64,000 nt of DNA, taken from the NCBI RefSeq assembly GCF_002245535.1, contig NZ_NKCN01000009.1, positions 62,001 through 126,000 on the forward strand, in the 5' to 3' direction. How positions within the stretch are numbered: position 1 is the stretch's first letter; each line of letters begins with the position of its first letter. Under the pieces are notes generated by a model. That model searched no databases and was not told the origin of the DNA. It was given only the letters and a program-made list of their open reading frames with translations. A program made the translations under genes and the position numbers. Of the stretch, positions 42,529 to 52,415 are shown piece after piece. Source of the stretch: Mycobacterium lehmannii (lineage in GTDB: Bacteria; Actinomycetota; Actinomycetes; Mycobacteriales; Mycobacteriaceae).

Positions 42529-43483
42529 TTATCTGAGTTGGGGCCAGGTCACTAACGTCAGTCTTTGGCTCGCACGCGCCTGACTTGGTGTTTCCCGGTC
42601 CTTGGGGTTCGAATCTGTGTTAAACAGGCGCCGCGCGCTCGCTAGGCGACGGCGCGTTCCGGCGCTACCGGACTGCGTCAGGCCGAATCGCCGGGCGATG
42701 AGCCGTTCGATTTGACTGCCTGGAAGGAAGCGCTCGAGGAATACCAGAGCGGTGTCCCCGATGCCGATGGTGGTGCGCGCTGGCAGTGGCCGGGTGCGTT
42801 CGGATAGGCGCAGCAGTTGGCGTGCCACGATGGCGGGATCACGGGCGCGGTGGTGCTCGTGGTCGACGCTGCCCTTGACGGTCGTCGACGCGCCGAGTTA
42901 GGCGGAGTTGGGCGGGGGCCGTCCATGGGCGTTTGTCGGCGATGCCGGTGCGGAAGTAGCCGGGCTGCACGAGGGTGGTTCGGATGCGGTGGGTTTGTAG
43001 CTCGTGGCGCAGGGATTGCACGTAGGCCCACAGGGCCAGTTTCGATGCGGCGTAGCTGCTTTGGAAGGGCACCGGCAGTTCGGCGATCAACGACCCGATG
43101 AAGATGACCGTGCCTCCCTAATTGGCGCGCATGGCGGGCAGGTAGGCGCGGGTCAGCTCCAACGGGCCAAAGACGTTGGTCTCGAACAGCTCTCGATCGT
43201 CACAATGCTGTCGGTCTTCCACAGCACCGGCGCCGACGCCGGCGTTATTGATCAAGACATCCACGCGGGGCAACGCCGCGGTCACTGCGCGGAGCGTGGC
43301 CGGATCGCGATAGTCCAGCCGAAGGTAGGTGACGCCGTCGACGCGCTGCCTGGGGGAATCGCGTGGGCGTGCGGCTGGTGCCGAACACCGTCGATCGGTG
43401 GGCGCGGAATTGCGCGGCGCTCGCTCGGCCGATCCCGACGATGCCCCGGTGATCAGGACGGTGCGACCGGCTGCACCGGTCAT
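42529..43483 (-). pseudogene. Broken short-chain dehydrogenase/reductase
   Basis: An SDR gene with three kinds of damage. The start is intact (RTVLITGASSG, ATG 43483 overlapping the hydrolase stop). After GASSG the frame shifts: the other frame reads GIGRASAAQFRAHRSTVFGT, then the first resumes at VDGVTYLRLDYRD. An in-frame TAG at 43118-43120 interrupts RAN-GGTVIFIGSL. The catalytic SSYAASK is still present downstream. A further shift near 42840 leads to the family-like C-terminus (IGIGDTALVFLERFLP). No functional protein is expected. Confidence 0.75.
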
Positions 43484-44292
43484 CGCGCGGTCCCCAGCCC
43501 AGTTGCGGTGGCCAAGAACGGCGCAGCGATCGCCAGGAACCCGTCGGGGTCTGAGGAGAAGGGCAGATGTCCCGTCGGCAGTACTTCGAGCCGCGATCCG
43601 GGGATCGCTGCCGCAGTGGCCCGGCCGAACCGCAACGGGATCGCGGTGTCTTTCGATCCCCATACGATCAGCGTCGGCGCGGTGATGCGATTTGCCTGTG
43701 GCCGCAGATCGTATTCGGGTGCAGCGAAACTGCGCCACAGCGCGGCCGCCAAGGCGGCGCCCTCTGGGGTGCGCGCCCTGGCTAGCGCGCGTTTTTCAAT
43801 CTCACGGTCGGTGTCGCTGGTGGACCGCATATAGCTTCGGATCAGCCGCGGTAGAACCAGTCGTGTCACCGCCGGTGTGCCGACTGCTCGGCAGTAGAGG
43901 TTGGTAAGGGCACTGGCGGCGAACCCGCCGGTGTTCACCAGCACCAGGCGAGAAACCCGCTCCGGGTTGGTGATGGCCAAGCGCGCCGCGGCGAAGCCGC
44001 CCACGGAGTTGCCCACGAACGCGGCCGCCGGCGAGTCGAGTGCGCCAACGACATCCTCGAGTGCGTCGGCCAGGGCGGCCGCAGTCAGTGAGTCGGTCGG
44101 CGCCGGTAGCCGGCAGTCCCTGTGGCCCGGCCAGTCCAGCGCAATGACGCGCTGTCTGCGGCTCAGCGACGGCGCGACCGCATCGAAGTCGTGTCGGTCG
44201 TGCAACGTCGCATGCAACAGGACGACCACCGGACCCTCCCCGGTATCGCTGGAGGTCAGCGGACCGAGCCGCGTGGTGACCTCGTTGGCCAT
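43480..44292 (-). CDS. Alpha/beta-hydrolase
   Basis: A 270-residue hydrolase. The nucleophile elbow GNSVGG (Ser near residue 95), the oxyanion strand VVVLLHATLHDRHDFDAVAP, and the acid/His pair in WGSKDTAIPLRFG and LPTGHLPFSSDPDG form the catalytic triad. GGAGGT lies seven bases before ATG 44292. Substrate unknown; small esters or epoxides are possible. It is divergent from the DUF962 and TetR genes, with a perfect TetR-type palindrome between, so it is likely under that regulator. Confidence 0.8.
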   Translation of the reverse strand: MANEVTTRLGPLTSSDTGEGPVVVLLHATLHDRHDFDAVAPSLSRRQRVIALDWPGHRDCRLPAPTDSLTAAALADALEDVVGALDSPAAAFVGNSVGGFAAARLAITNPERVSRLVLVNTGGFAASALTNLYCRAVGTPAVTRLVLPRLIRSYMRSTSDTDREIEKRALARARTPEGAALAAALWRSFAAPEYDLRPQANRITAPTLIVWGSKDTAIPLRFGRATAAAIPGSRLEVLPTGHLPFSSDPDGFLAIAAPFLATATGLGTAR

Positions 44293-44314
44293 TCGTCTTA
44301 CCTCCATTCTCAAA

Positions 44315-44334
44315 TTGACCGACCGGTCGGTCAA
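44315..44334. promoter_or_regulatory. Perfect 20-base TetR-type operator
   Basis: TTGACCGACCGGTCGGTCAA is a perfect palindrome at 44315-44334. It is 23 bases upstream of the hydrolase start and 64 bases upstream of the DUF962 gene. A TetR regulator is encoded just beyond. Such sites usually block both divergent promoters. Confidence 0.8.
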
Positions 44335-44397
44335 ACGCACCATGGCTGGTGCCCTCCCACAAGGTGAGGACTGCTCGTGGCAGAAGGAGAGTGACCG

Positions 44398-44745
44398 ATG
44401 ACCATGCCGGCTAACGAGGCGCCGTTCGCGGACAAGCTGGCGTATTACCGAACCCAGCACACGAGCCGCGGTGTGAGACTGACCCACGTGATCGGCACCC
44501 CGGTGATCGCCACGGCAATGCCGCTGCTTGTGGCCAAACCCCGAGTGGGAGTACCGATGTTCGTCGGCGGCTGGCTGCTGCAGATCGTCGGGCACCGCAT
44601 CTGCGAGGGCAATCCGTCGACGCACAGGGGCTGGATCACCTACCAGCTCACCGGTGTGATCCACGTATGCGAACAGTACGGTGAGCTGCTGGCGCGACGC
44701 AGTCAGCGCAAAGCCGCGCGCAGAGCTCGAGGCGTGGCGGCATAG
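44398..44745 (+). CDS. DUF962/Mpo1-like membrane protein
   Basis: A 115-residue protein with a hydrophobic core (THVIGTPVIATAMPLLVAKP, VPMFVGGWLLQIVGHRICEG) and the conserved His residues of the DUF962 (Mpo1/YGL010w) family, whose yeast member oxidises hydroxy fatty acids. AGGAG lies seven bases before the ATG. It is followed 9 bases later by the TetR gene, which probably controls it together with the divergent hydrolase. A role in lipid breakdown is inference. Confidence 0.75.
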   Translation: MTMPANEAPFADKLAYYRTQHTSRGVRLTHVIGTPVIATAMPLLVAKPRVGVPMFVGGWLLQIVGHRICEGNPSTHRGWITYQLTGVIHVCEQYGELLARRSQRKAARRARGVAA

Positions 44746-44754
44746 GCTGCCGGT

Positions 44755-45321
44755 GTGACCCCGCAGCCTGATGGCTTGCACGCGCGCAAGGAGGCGATGG
44801 CCCGCACGAGAGAATCGCTCATCGACGCTGGACTGCGGCTCGCCGAACGCACCGGTCTGAGTGGTCTGAGCGTCAATCTCATCGTCGCGGACGCCGGAGT
44901 CGCGAAAGGCACGTTCTTTCACCACTTCGGCGACCGTGCGTCCTATTTGCTTGCGCTGCATCGGGAATTCCACGACCGGCTCGCGAGCCGGATACAGGCC
45001 GCCATCGGCGACATGGCGCCGGGCCGCGCGCGGCTCATCGCAGGTGCAGTGGCCTACCTTGATGGTTGTTTGCGCGATCGCGCCGTTCGGGCTCTGCTGC
45101 TCGAAGCGCGCGCCGAACCGGCGGTGGCCGATGAGATCAACCGTCGAAACATCACCAACGCCGAACTCTGCCAGCCCGACTTCGCGTCGCTGACACACCC
45201 ATACCCCCGGGAAAGCGCACGACTATGGATAGGCATGACCGCCGAAGCCGCTCTCATCGAACACCAAGCCGGAACGGCGCTTCCCGAAGTCCGCTCCGCG
45301 CTCGAGCATTTCCTGAATTGA
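44755..45321 (+). CDS. TetR-family regulator
   Basis: A 188-residue repressor. The N-terminal HTH (SLIDAGLRLAERTGLSGLSV, VAKGTFFHHFGDRASYLLAL) is typical, with a helical ligand-binding C-domain (AAEAALIEHQAGTALPEVRS). It begins at GTG 44755, nine bases after the DUF962 stop. The perfect palindrome at 44315-44334 is the likely operator. The inducer is unknown. Confidence 0.85.
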   Translation: MTPQPDGLHARKEAMARTRESLIDAGLRLAERTGLSGLSVNLIVADAGVAKGTFFHHFGDRASYLLALHREFHDRLASRIQAAIGDMAPGRARLIAGAVAYLDGCLRDRAVRALLLEARAEPAVADEINRRNITNAELCQPDFASLTHPYPRESARLWIGMTAEAALIEHQAGTALPEVRSALEHFLN

Positions 45322-45362
45322 GCTGGCTCGCGTCGGCAATCACAGTCCTGCCCGGGCATACT

Positions 45363-45653
45363 TCACCATCGCGCGGCGTTCGTGGTCAGAACAACTAGCA
45401 CGCCGTCATCCCAACCACCGGCACGGCCAGCAGGTCGTTGTCGAGGTCGTCGCCGACCACGTGCATCCCGGCCTTCGAGCATGTAGCCGAAAGGAGGGCC
45501 GCTCGGGTGCTTGTGCGGGGGTGCGCCCGTACTTCTCGGCGGGTACTCGATGACGACGGTCTTCGCGTGCGCACCTTCGGGGATGAAGGGTGGCTGCGCC
45601 TCCTGCACAACCGTCAACGCGTTCGCCCATCGGGCGTCATAGTTCTTCGACAT
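45363..45653 (-). pseudogene. Truncated cupin-family gene
   Basis: The first half reads as a cupin (AKTVVIEYPPRSTGAPPHKH, PSGPPFGYMLEG), with the metal-binding HKH motif. After MLEG the frame becomes low-complexity (RDARGRRRPRQRPAG) and ends early, while the second cupin motif is missing. A frameshift and loss of the 3' half are the likely cause. Confidence 0.6.
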
Positions 45654-45680
45654 CGTTCATTCCTCCTTTGTCGCGTGCGT

Positions 45681-45920
45681 TCAGATGGTGGTGCCGCCGG
45701 CATCGACGTGCAGGGTTGAGCCGGTGATGAAGGTCGAGCGGCGCGACGCGGGAAAGAGCACCGCGTCTGCGATGTCCTCAGGGTTCGCGGTGCGGACCAA
45801 TGGCAGCGAGCGGCCGCTCCTCGTTGGTTTCGCCCGATTCCGCTTCGACGCCTTCGGTTTTGGTGGGACCGGGTGCGACGACGCCTCCAGGCGTTCTTGG
45901 GCGGCCCTTCCCGACAGCAC
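45681..45920 (-). pseudogene. 3' remnant of a short-chain dehydrogenase gene
   Basis: The last 40 residues (PLVRTANPEDIADAVLFPAS, TFITGSTLHVDAGGTTI) are the C-terminus of an SDR, where NPEDIADAVLF and GSTLHVDAG are standard. The upstream part is unrelated and frameshifted. This is a fragment of a deleted gene, lying beside the cupin remnant. Confidence 0.65.
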
Positions 45921-46076
45921 CTGTCAACGCGTGCGGGAAGGGTGGCCGACTTTCAAGATCACCCGAACAGTAAACCGGTCGTCCTCACGGTGACACAGCC
46001 ACCCCTACCACCCCGACGGCTACCGCCACGCCGGGCCCGTCTTCAACTCACGCGACGCAGACCAACCCCTCCGTGC

Positions 46077-46601
46077 TCAGCCGGAGAGTGGCTTAACACC
46101 CATCTCGGTCAGGATGACCCGTAGCCTCCTGAGGGTGTAGTGCAGTCGTGACTTTACCGTGCCTTCGGCGATGTCGAGATCCTCGGCGATCTGGCTCGTG
46201 GTCCAGCCGAGATAGAACGCCCGGCCGAGTACCGCCCGATGCGTCGCCGGCAGCTGTGCGATGGCCTCGGCGACCAAGATCCGGTCCAGTGCGGCATTCG
46301 CCTCATCGGCGACCATACGATCCGGCACCTCCGATGTGTCGGGAGGGCACACCTCACAGCGAACCCGAGCTGAGCGGCTGTCGTCGATGACGATGTTGCG
46401 TGCGACGGTGAACAGCCATGCCCGCCCCGGCTGGTCGTCGTCCTTCGACTGCAGGTGGCGCCAGGCTCGCAGCAGCGTTTCCTGTACTACGTCCTCGGCC
46501 TTGGCGTGGTTGCTGGTGAGCCGAAGGGCATAACGGCGCAACGGTTCGACTTGGTCGGCGAACAGTTCCAGCATCTGCTCGGTTGGCTGTTCGGCAGTCA
46601 T
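46077..46601 (-). CDS. sigL: ECF sigma factor, SigL-like
   Basis: A 174-residue ECF sigma factor. Region 2 is RRYALRLTSNHAKAEDVVQE with ARAWLFTVARNIVIDD-type 2.4 residues; region 4 is LPATHRAVLGRAFYLGWTTS, IAEDLDIAEGTVKSRLHYTL. It closely recalls mycobacterial SigL. In M. tuberculosis sigL is followed by its zinc anti-sigma gene rslA, but here the following 150 bases hold no such gene, only remnants. It might be an orphan copy, or controlled from elsewhere. The start at 46601 is preceded by no strong ribosome site. Confidence 0.8.
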   Translation of the reverse strand: MTAEQPTEQMLELFADQVEPLRRYALRLTSNHAKAEDVVQETLLRAWRHLQSKDDDQPGRAWLFTVARNIVIDDSRSARVRCEVCPPDTSEVPDRMVADEANAALDRILVAEAIAQLPATHRAVLGRAFYLGWTTSQIAEDLDIAEGTVKSRLHYTLRRLRVILTEMGVKPLSG

Positions 46602-46804
46602 CCTCTATACCGGCCAGCGCCCCAGACCGGGGTCAGCGACCGGTCGCCTTCAATGGTGTTGTCGACGGGCGTTTCCCGGGTAGCCCATAGCGTGGCGCGT
46701 CGGTAGAAGCCCGGGCGCCTACGTGCACCCAAGCCCCGACCCGCGATCGCGCGGGCACGGGCCAAGTCGATTGACACAACCGCAATCCTGGCCATCCTGC
46801 CCTC

Positions 46805-46880
46805 AAACGAACATCGAAATGTTTATTTGACCGCGAGCGTATCCGTAAACAAGCTATAGCGCAAAGGAACATGTTCGTTT
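46805..46880. promoter_or_regulatory. Operator region of the TetR-dienelactone hydrolase operon
   Basis: AAACGAACAT (46805-46814) and ATGTTCGTTT (46871-46880) form a perfect 10-base inverted pair, 56 bases apart. The second site overlaps the palindrome GAACATGTTC. The last half-site ends 11 bases before the TetR GTG. Autorepression by DNA looping or two independent sites is plausible. Confidence 0.55.
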
Positions 46881-46891
46881 AGCATCGGCGT

Positions 46892-47539
46892 GTGCCCAAA
46901 CTCAGCGAGCAGACACGCGCGCAGCGTCGCCAACACATCCTCACCAGTGCCTGGAGGTGCTTCTCACGAGGCGGTTTCCACACCACCTCGATGGAGCAGG
47001 TGATAGCGGCGACTGGGATGTCGGCCCGCGCGGTCTACCGCTACTTCGGCAGCAAGGAGGAGATCATCCACGCCAGCGCCGAGGAAGGAGTGGTACGCGT
47101 GCGGGCCATTTTCGTGGGGTTACTCGACCGCGACCCGGTCCCCACTCCCGCTGAAACACTGAGCCGGATTGTCGCCGAACTGCGCAGCAGGACGGACAAC
47201 CCCGACTACGACATGACCCGGCTCGCGCTGCAGACTTGGGCGGAGGCCCTGCGGGATCCGGTACTGCAGAAGCGTGCCCGCGCGCTCTACCTCCAAACCC
47301 TCGACCACATCGCCGAACTGGCCTGCCGGTGGCGCGACGAGGGGTACATCCCGCCGAATTCGGATGCCAACGCCGTTGCCGCAACGCTGTTTTCGCTCAT
47401 GCACGGTCTGATCGTGATGCACCACCTCGTCGATGACGTACCGGCGGATGCCCTGCGCAACGGACTTTCGCTGCTCGGTGCGGCCGTAGTCGGCCCCTAC
47501 ACATTGCCCACCACACAACTACAGGAAGCCCAACCATGA
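46892..47539 (+). CDS. TetR-family regulator
   Basis: A 215-residue repressor with an N-terminal HTH (QHILTSAWRCFSRGGFHTTS, GMSARAVYRYFGSKEEIIHA). The C-domain is helical with a pocket of hydrophobic residues. Its stop overlaps the start of the dienelactone hydrolase gene (ATGA), so it probably controls that gene. Inverted AAACGAACAT sites lie directly upstream. It is unlike the other TetR in the window. Confidence 0.85.
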   Translation: MPKLSEQTRAQRRQHILTSAWRCFSRGGFHTTSMEQVIAATGMSARAVYRYFGSKEEIIHASAEEGVVRVRAIFVGLLDRDPVPTPAETLSRIVAELRSRTDNPDYDMTRLALQTWAEALRDPVLQKRARALYLQTLDHIAELACRWRDEGYIPPNSDANAVAATLFSLMHGLIVMHHLVDDVPADALRNGLSLLGAAVVGPYTLPTTQLQEAQP

Positions 47540-48258
47540 TCGACCTCGACCTGTCTGAACTAGCCGCCGACCGCGACGGCTCCCAGCCGCTTCGTGGCTA
47601 TCTGGCCACTCCACCGGGCACCGGTCCGTGGCCGGCCGTGGTGATGATCCACGAAATCTTCGGCCTCGACGAGGTCATGCGCGGCCATGCGGACCGACTC
47701 GCCGGTCTCGGTTACCTCACCCTGGCCGTCGATCTGTTCAGCGCCGGTAGCACCGCACGATGTCTGGTCACCACGATGTCCGCCATGATGCGTGGCCGCG
47801 GCCGGGCCTTCGCCGACATCAGCGCAGCCCACGACTTCCTGGCGGCTTCTCCCGACTGCACCGGCAAGATCGGTGTCATCGGCTTCTGCATCGGAGGAGG
47901 CTTCGCGCTGCTCACCGCGAAGAACGGATTCGATGCGGCCGCAGTCAACTACGGCCAGCTCCCGCGTCGCCTCGACGAAAACGTGGTAGGTGCCTGCCCC
48001 ATCGTAGCCAGCTACGGTCGCCGCGACCCGTCACTCAAGGGCGCGGCCGCCCGGCTCGACGCGGCACTCGACAACGCCGGAGTTGCCCACGACGTCAAGG
48101 AATATCCCGCCGCCAGCCACGCCTTCCTCAACGACGCAGAAGCCGGCCCCCGCGCACTTCGCCCCCTCCTACGCATCACTGGCATCGGCCCAGAACCCGA
48201 CTCGGCCAAAGACGCCTGGAACCGCATCGAACGATTCTTCGCCACCCACCTACACTGA
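47536..48258 (+). CDS. Dienelactone hydrolase family protein
   Basis: A 240-residue alpha/beta-hydrolase of the carboxymethylenebutenolidase family. The catalytic Cys is in GFCIGGG (near residue 118), the Asp in SYGRRDPSLKG and the His in ASHAFLND. HEIFGLDEVMRGHADRLAGL at the front is typical. It may hydrolyse lactones from aromatic degradation or reactive esters; the substrate is unknown. Co-translated with the TetR gene. Confidence 0.85.
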   Translation: MIDLDLSELAADRDGSQPLRGYLATPPGTGPWPAVVMIHEIFGLDEVMRGHADRLAGLGYLTLAVDLFSAGSTARCLVTTMSAMMRGRGRAFADISAAHDFLAASPDCTGKIGVIGFCIGGGFALLTAKNGFDAAAVNYGQLPRRLDENVVGACPIVASYGRRDPSLKGAAARLDAALDNAGVAHDVKEYPAASHAFLNDAEAGPRALRPLLRITGIGPEPDSAKDAWNRIERFFATHLH

Positions 48259-48636
48259 CGCGCCCCGACAGACACAACTCACCACTGGCCCACACGGCCA
48301 GTGGCCACTAGTGAAGACATCCGACAGGCACATCTTGAGCCCCAACGCTACGGCTTCCACCATAGTTTCAGAGCATTCACCTTGGAATCCCGTTTCGCCC
48401 GCTGGTCTAGCCCGTGCCCGGGCCTGGTGATCAGAGTTCTCGCTGTTGGATTCGGTCGCTGGCTGCGCGTTGCACAGCACGCTGCCTCGGGGCAAGGGCT
48501 ACACCGGAGCCGAGATCAAGAGCAACTCAAGGCCGTCCGACCCTACAGTGGTTTGCTCAGCGGAGCGGGTCATCGCCACGGCAACTAACGACCCCGACGA
48601 ACTAACGGGCGCTGACCATTAGTCAAGTTAGTTAAG
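48259..48636. other. Gene-free stretch between hydrolase genes
   Basis: About 380 bases with no supported gene. Short frames on both strands are low-complexity. No hairpin or repeat stands out. Confidence 0.4.
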
Positions 48637-49155
48637 TCAACTGTGCGTGTGCAGCACGATTTCGGTTACCAGCTGTGCCACTCGATCATCGGTCCGCTTA
48701 GCGAGTTTGGCGAGTCGAAACTGGCCATGAACATACTGCCCACTCGCCCGAGCAACGGTGATGTCGGTGTTGTCGGAAACCAATGCAGTCGTATCGGCCA
48801 CGACCGGCGGGCAGTGGGGATCGACCACCGTCCCGGCCGCGTCGGCCACACGCGGATGGCCGCAGTCGACAACTATCAAACCGCTGAAACGTTCACGGTG
48901 CCTGGCGGCCATGGTCCAGGCCAGCGGCCCGAGACCACGGTGCGCGATCAGCAGCGACCAGGAGATTCCGAGCCGCCGGAGATTGTTGAGAATCAGCTCC
49001 GCCTGCGGGCGCCGGTGCGCCGTGATCACCACAGTCCGCAGCAGAGCAACGTGCAGCCGCGCTCGCACCGCGTCGGTGAAGCCCGAGTCGGCGTCGGGAT
49101 CTTGCAGCATCACCACGGCGTGGCCGTGGGCGGGGCCGGAGACGTCAACCGCCAA
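48637..49155 (-). CDS. Alpha/beta-hydrolase-like hypothetical protein
   Basis: A 172-residue product from TTG 49155 (MAVDVSGPAHGHAVVMLQDP) with parts of a hydrolase fold (RTVVITAHRRPQAELILNNL, SWSLLIAHRGLGPLAWTMAA, RFSGLIVVDCGHP). The Ser of the usual nucleophile elbow is His in AHRGLG, so a catalytic role is doubtful. A longer frame from ATG 49287 would pass through the hairpin at 49192-49232, which is better explained as the cbbS terminator. It lies downstream of cbbLS on the same strand but is separated by that hairpin. Confidence 0.5.
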   Translation of the reverse strand: MAVDVSGPAHGHAVVMLQDPDADSGFTDAVRARLHVALLRTVVITAHRRPQAELILNNLRRLGISWSLLIAHRGLGPLAWTMAARHRERFSGLIVVDCGHPRVADAAGTVVDPHCPPVVADTTALVSDNTDITVARASGQYVHGQFRLAKLAKRTDDRVAQLVTEIVLHTHS

Positions 49156-49191
49156 CGTAGGGTCGATCGCTGATGTCCGTCGTGCTACCAG

Positions 49192-49232
49192 TGGCGTTGG
49201 GGGAGAGGCATCCGCTCTCTCCCCCAACGCCA
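49192..49232 (-). terminator. Strong hairpin after cbbS
   Basis: TGGCGTTGGGGGAGAG (49192-49207) and CTCTCCCCCAACGCCA (49217-49232) form a perfect 16-base stem with a 9-base loop. It lies 69 bases past the cbbS stop, in the direction of cbbLS transcription. It lacks a U-tract, as is common for actinobacterial terminators. It could also stabilise the mRNA end. Confidence 0.75.
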
Positions 49233-49300
49233 GCCCCCCGTTATCAGTGCTGTTGAACGTCGCACTGCGGCTGTGGATTACCTGCACGTCAGAAATCGAA

Positions 49301-49726
49301 CTACTCCGATGTATAGCGTTGTCCGACAGGCTCTTTGGTGGCGTAAGCGAACGTGGTGTACTGGATGCGTCGGTCGCTCACCTCCGTCCGCTCGAGGCGG
49401 AAACCGGGTTCCTCGGCCGGGCGCTGCACGATGAACGACAGTGCGGTCGTCTGCCGTCCCAGCCGAGCGTCGTAGGCGTTGACCCGTACGTAGTGGTTCG
49501 GCTTGGCCTGGCGGCAGGCGTTGACCTCCAACAGCACCCCGGCGGGATCTTTGAGGTCAAACATCGGCAGTCCCCACATCTCCCAGTACGTGTTGCGCGG
49601 ATGTGGATCGTCGGTGAACTCGACCGACAGGGGCCAGCCGTTGTCGAGCGCGTAAGTGATCTGAGCGGTGATCTCCTCGTCGGTGAAGTCGGGCAGATAG
49701 GAGAAGGTGCCCTGAGTGATTCGCAT
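49301..49726 (-). CDS. cbbS: RuBisCO small subunit, form I
   Basis: A 141-residue small subunit. [20 protein letters not shown] and the conserved [20 protein letters not shown] motif are present, with [20 protein letters not shown] later. It caps the L8S8 enzyme and raises CO2 specificity. It follows cbbL by 20 bases. An insertion-rich C-terminus ([20 protein letters not shown]) is typical of the long bacterial small subunits. Confidence 0.95.
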   Translation of the reverse strand: MRITQGTFSYLPDFTDEEITAQITYALDNGWPLSVEFTDDPHPRNTYWEMWGLPMFDLKDPAGVLLEVNACRQAKPNHYVRVNAYDARLGRQTTALSFIVQRPAEEPGFRLERTEVSDRRIQYTTFAYATKEPVGQRYTSE

Positions 49727-49746
49727 GTGTGCTCTCCGTCGTGGAT

Positions 49747-51349
<1,603 letters not shown>

Positions 51350-52345
51350 ATGACGAGTACCTGTCAATCAATCGCAGAACGACTCACCGCGCCCGGCAAG
51401 GGGATTCTGGCCGCGGACGAGAGCATCGGAACGATGTCAAGCCGGCTGGAGCAGGCGGGGGTTGAGCCCACCGCCGAGAACCGCCGTGTGTACCGCGAAC
51501 TCTTGGCAACCGCACCGGAGCTATCTGAGTCCGTTTCCGGAATCATCTTCTGCGATGAGACGCTGGGCCAATCGTTCAGCGACGGGACGCCGTTCCCGCA
51601 GGCAGTGTTGCAGCTGGGCATTCTGCCGGGCATCAAGGTAGATACCGGCGCCAAGCCCTGCCCAGGTCTACCCGGCGAGAAAATCACCGAGGGACTCGAC
51701 GGTCTGCCCGCTCGGCTGGCGAAGTATGCCGACATGGGGGCGGCATTCGCGAAATGGCGCGCGGTCATCGAGATCACCGACACCACGCCTTCCCGCGGGG
51801 CAATCCGCGCCAACGCCAGTGCTTTAGGCCGCTATGCCGCGGCGTGTCAGGAAGCCGGGCTGGTGCCGATCGTTGAACCAGAAGTTCTGATGGATGGACG
51901 CCACAACCGCGGCCGTTGCCGTGACGTGACGGCCGAGGTGCACGCCGCCGTACGAATCGAGCTGGATTCGTTCAATGTGGATCTTGCTGGCATCGTGCTC
52001 AAGCCCAACATGGTCTTGGAGGGCCAGGACTACCCCGACCGGCGGTCGACCCCCGAAGAAGTCGCCGAAGCCACCGTATCGGTGCTGCGGGCATGGCCCG
52101 AGCAACTCGCGGGTGTGGCCTTCTTGTCCGGCGGCCAGTCGCCAGAACGGGCAACAGCGAATCTGGAGGCAATGCAACAGCACGAGACTCCGTGGCCGTT
52201 GACGTTCTCATTCGGGCGGGCCCTGGTTTCCCCGGCGCTGACCGCATGGCACGGCGATCCCCAGTGCTATGCCGACGGTCAAGCGGCGCTCGTATCGCGT
52301 GTCGTGGCAAACGCTTCAGCTGCACGGTTGCGGGTGGCGAGCTGA
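51350..52345 (+). CDS. Class I fructose-bisphosphate aldolase
   Basis: A 331-residue Schiff-base aldolase. ATG 51350 has AGAAGGA six bases upstream. The family signatures are GILAADESIGTMSSR at the front, PIVEPEVLMDG and GIVLKPNMVLEG with the Schiff-base lysine in the middle, and GVAFLSGGQSPERATANLEA late. It interconverts fructose-1,6-bisphosphate and trioses, and in the Calvin cycle can also work on sedoheptulose-1,7-bisphosphate. The usual mycobacterial aldolase is the zinc class II enzyme, so this is an extra one beside RuBisCO. A strong terminator follows. Confidence 0.93.
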   Translation: MTSTCQSIAERLTAPGKGILAADESIGTMSSRLEQAGVEPTAENRRVYRELLATAPELSESVSGIIFCDETLGQSFSDGTPFPQAVLQLGILPGIKVDTGAKPCPGLPGEKITEGLDGLPARLAKYADMGAAFAKWRAVIEITDTTPSRGAIRANASALGRYAAACQEAGLVPIVEPEVLMDGRHNRGRCRDVTAEVHAAVRIELDSFNVDLAGIVLKPNMVLEGQDYPDRRSTPEEVAEATVSVLRAWPEQLAGVAFLSGGQSPERATANLEAMQQHETPWPLTFSFGRALVSPALTAWHGDPQCYADGQAALVSRVVANASAARLRVAS

Positions 52346-52357
52346 TCTTGACCCAAT

Positions 52358-52415
52358 GACCCACGGGTGCAGAGCAGTCCCGCTAGCTTTCACTAGGGCG
52401 CTGCACCCGTGGGTC
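52358..52415 (+). terminator. Terminator of the aldolase gene
   Basis: GACCCACGGGTGCAG (52358-52372) and CTGCACCCGTGGGTC (52401-52415) form a perfect 15-base stem. The loop also contains an inner CTAG pairing. It lies 13 bases after the aldolase stop. Confidence 0.85.

Noticed and set aside
42590-42625. Possible tRNA T-arm (GGTTCGAATC)
   Set aside because: The loop matches but the flanking five bases on each side do not pair, and no acceptor or anticodon stem is found.
43480-45198. A 572-residue reading through the alpha/beta-hydrolase
   Set aside because: It runs antisense through the TetR and DUF962 genes; the ribosome site and family start are at 44292.
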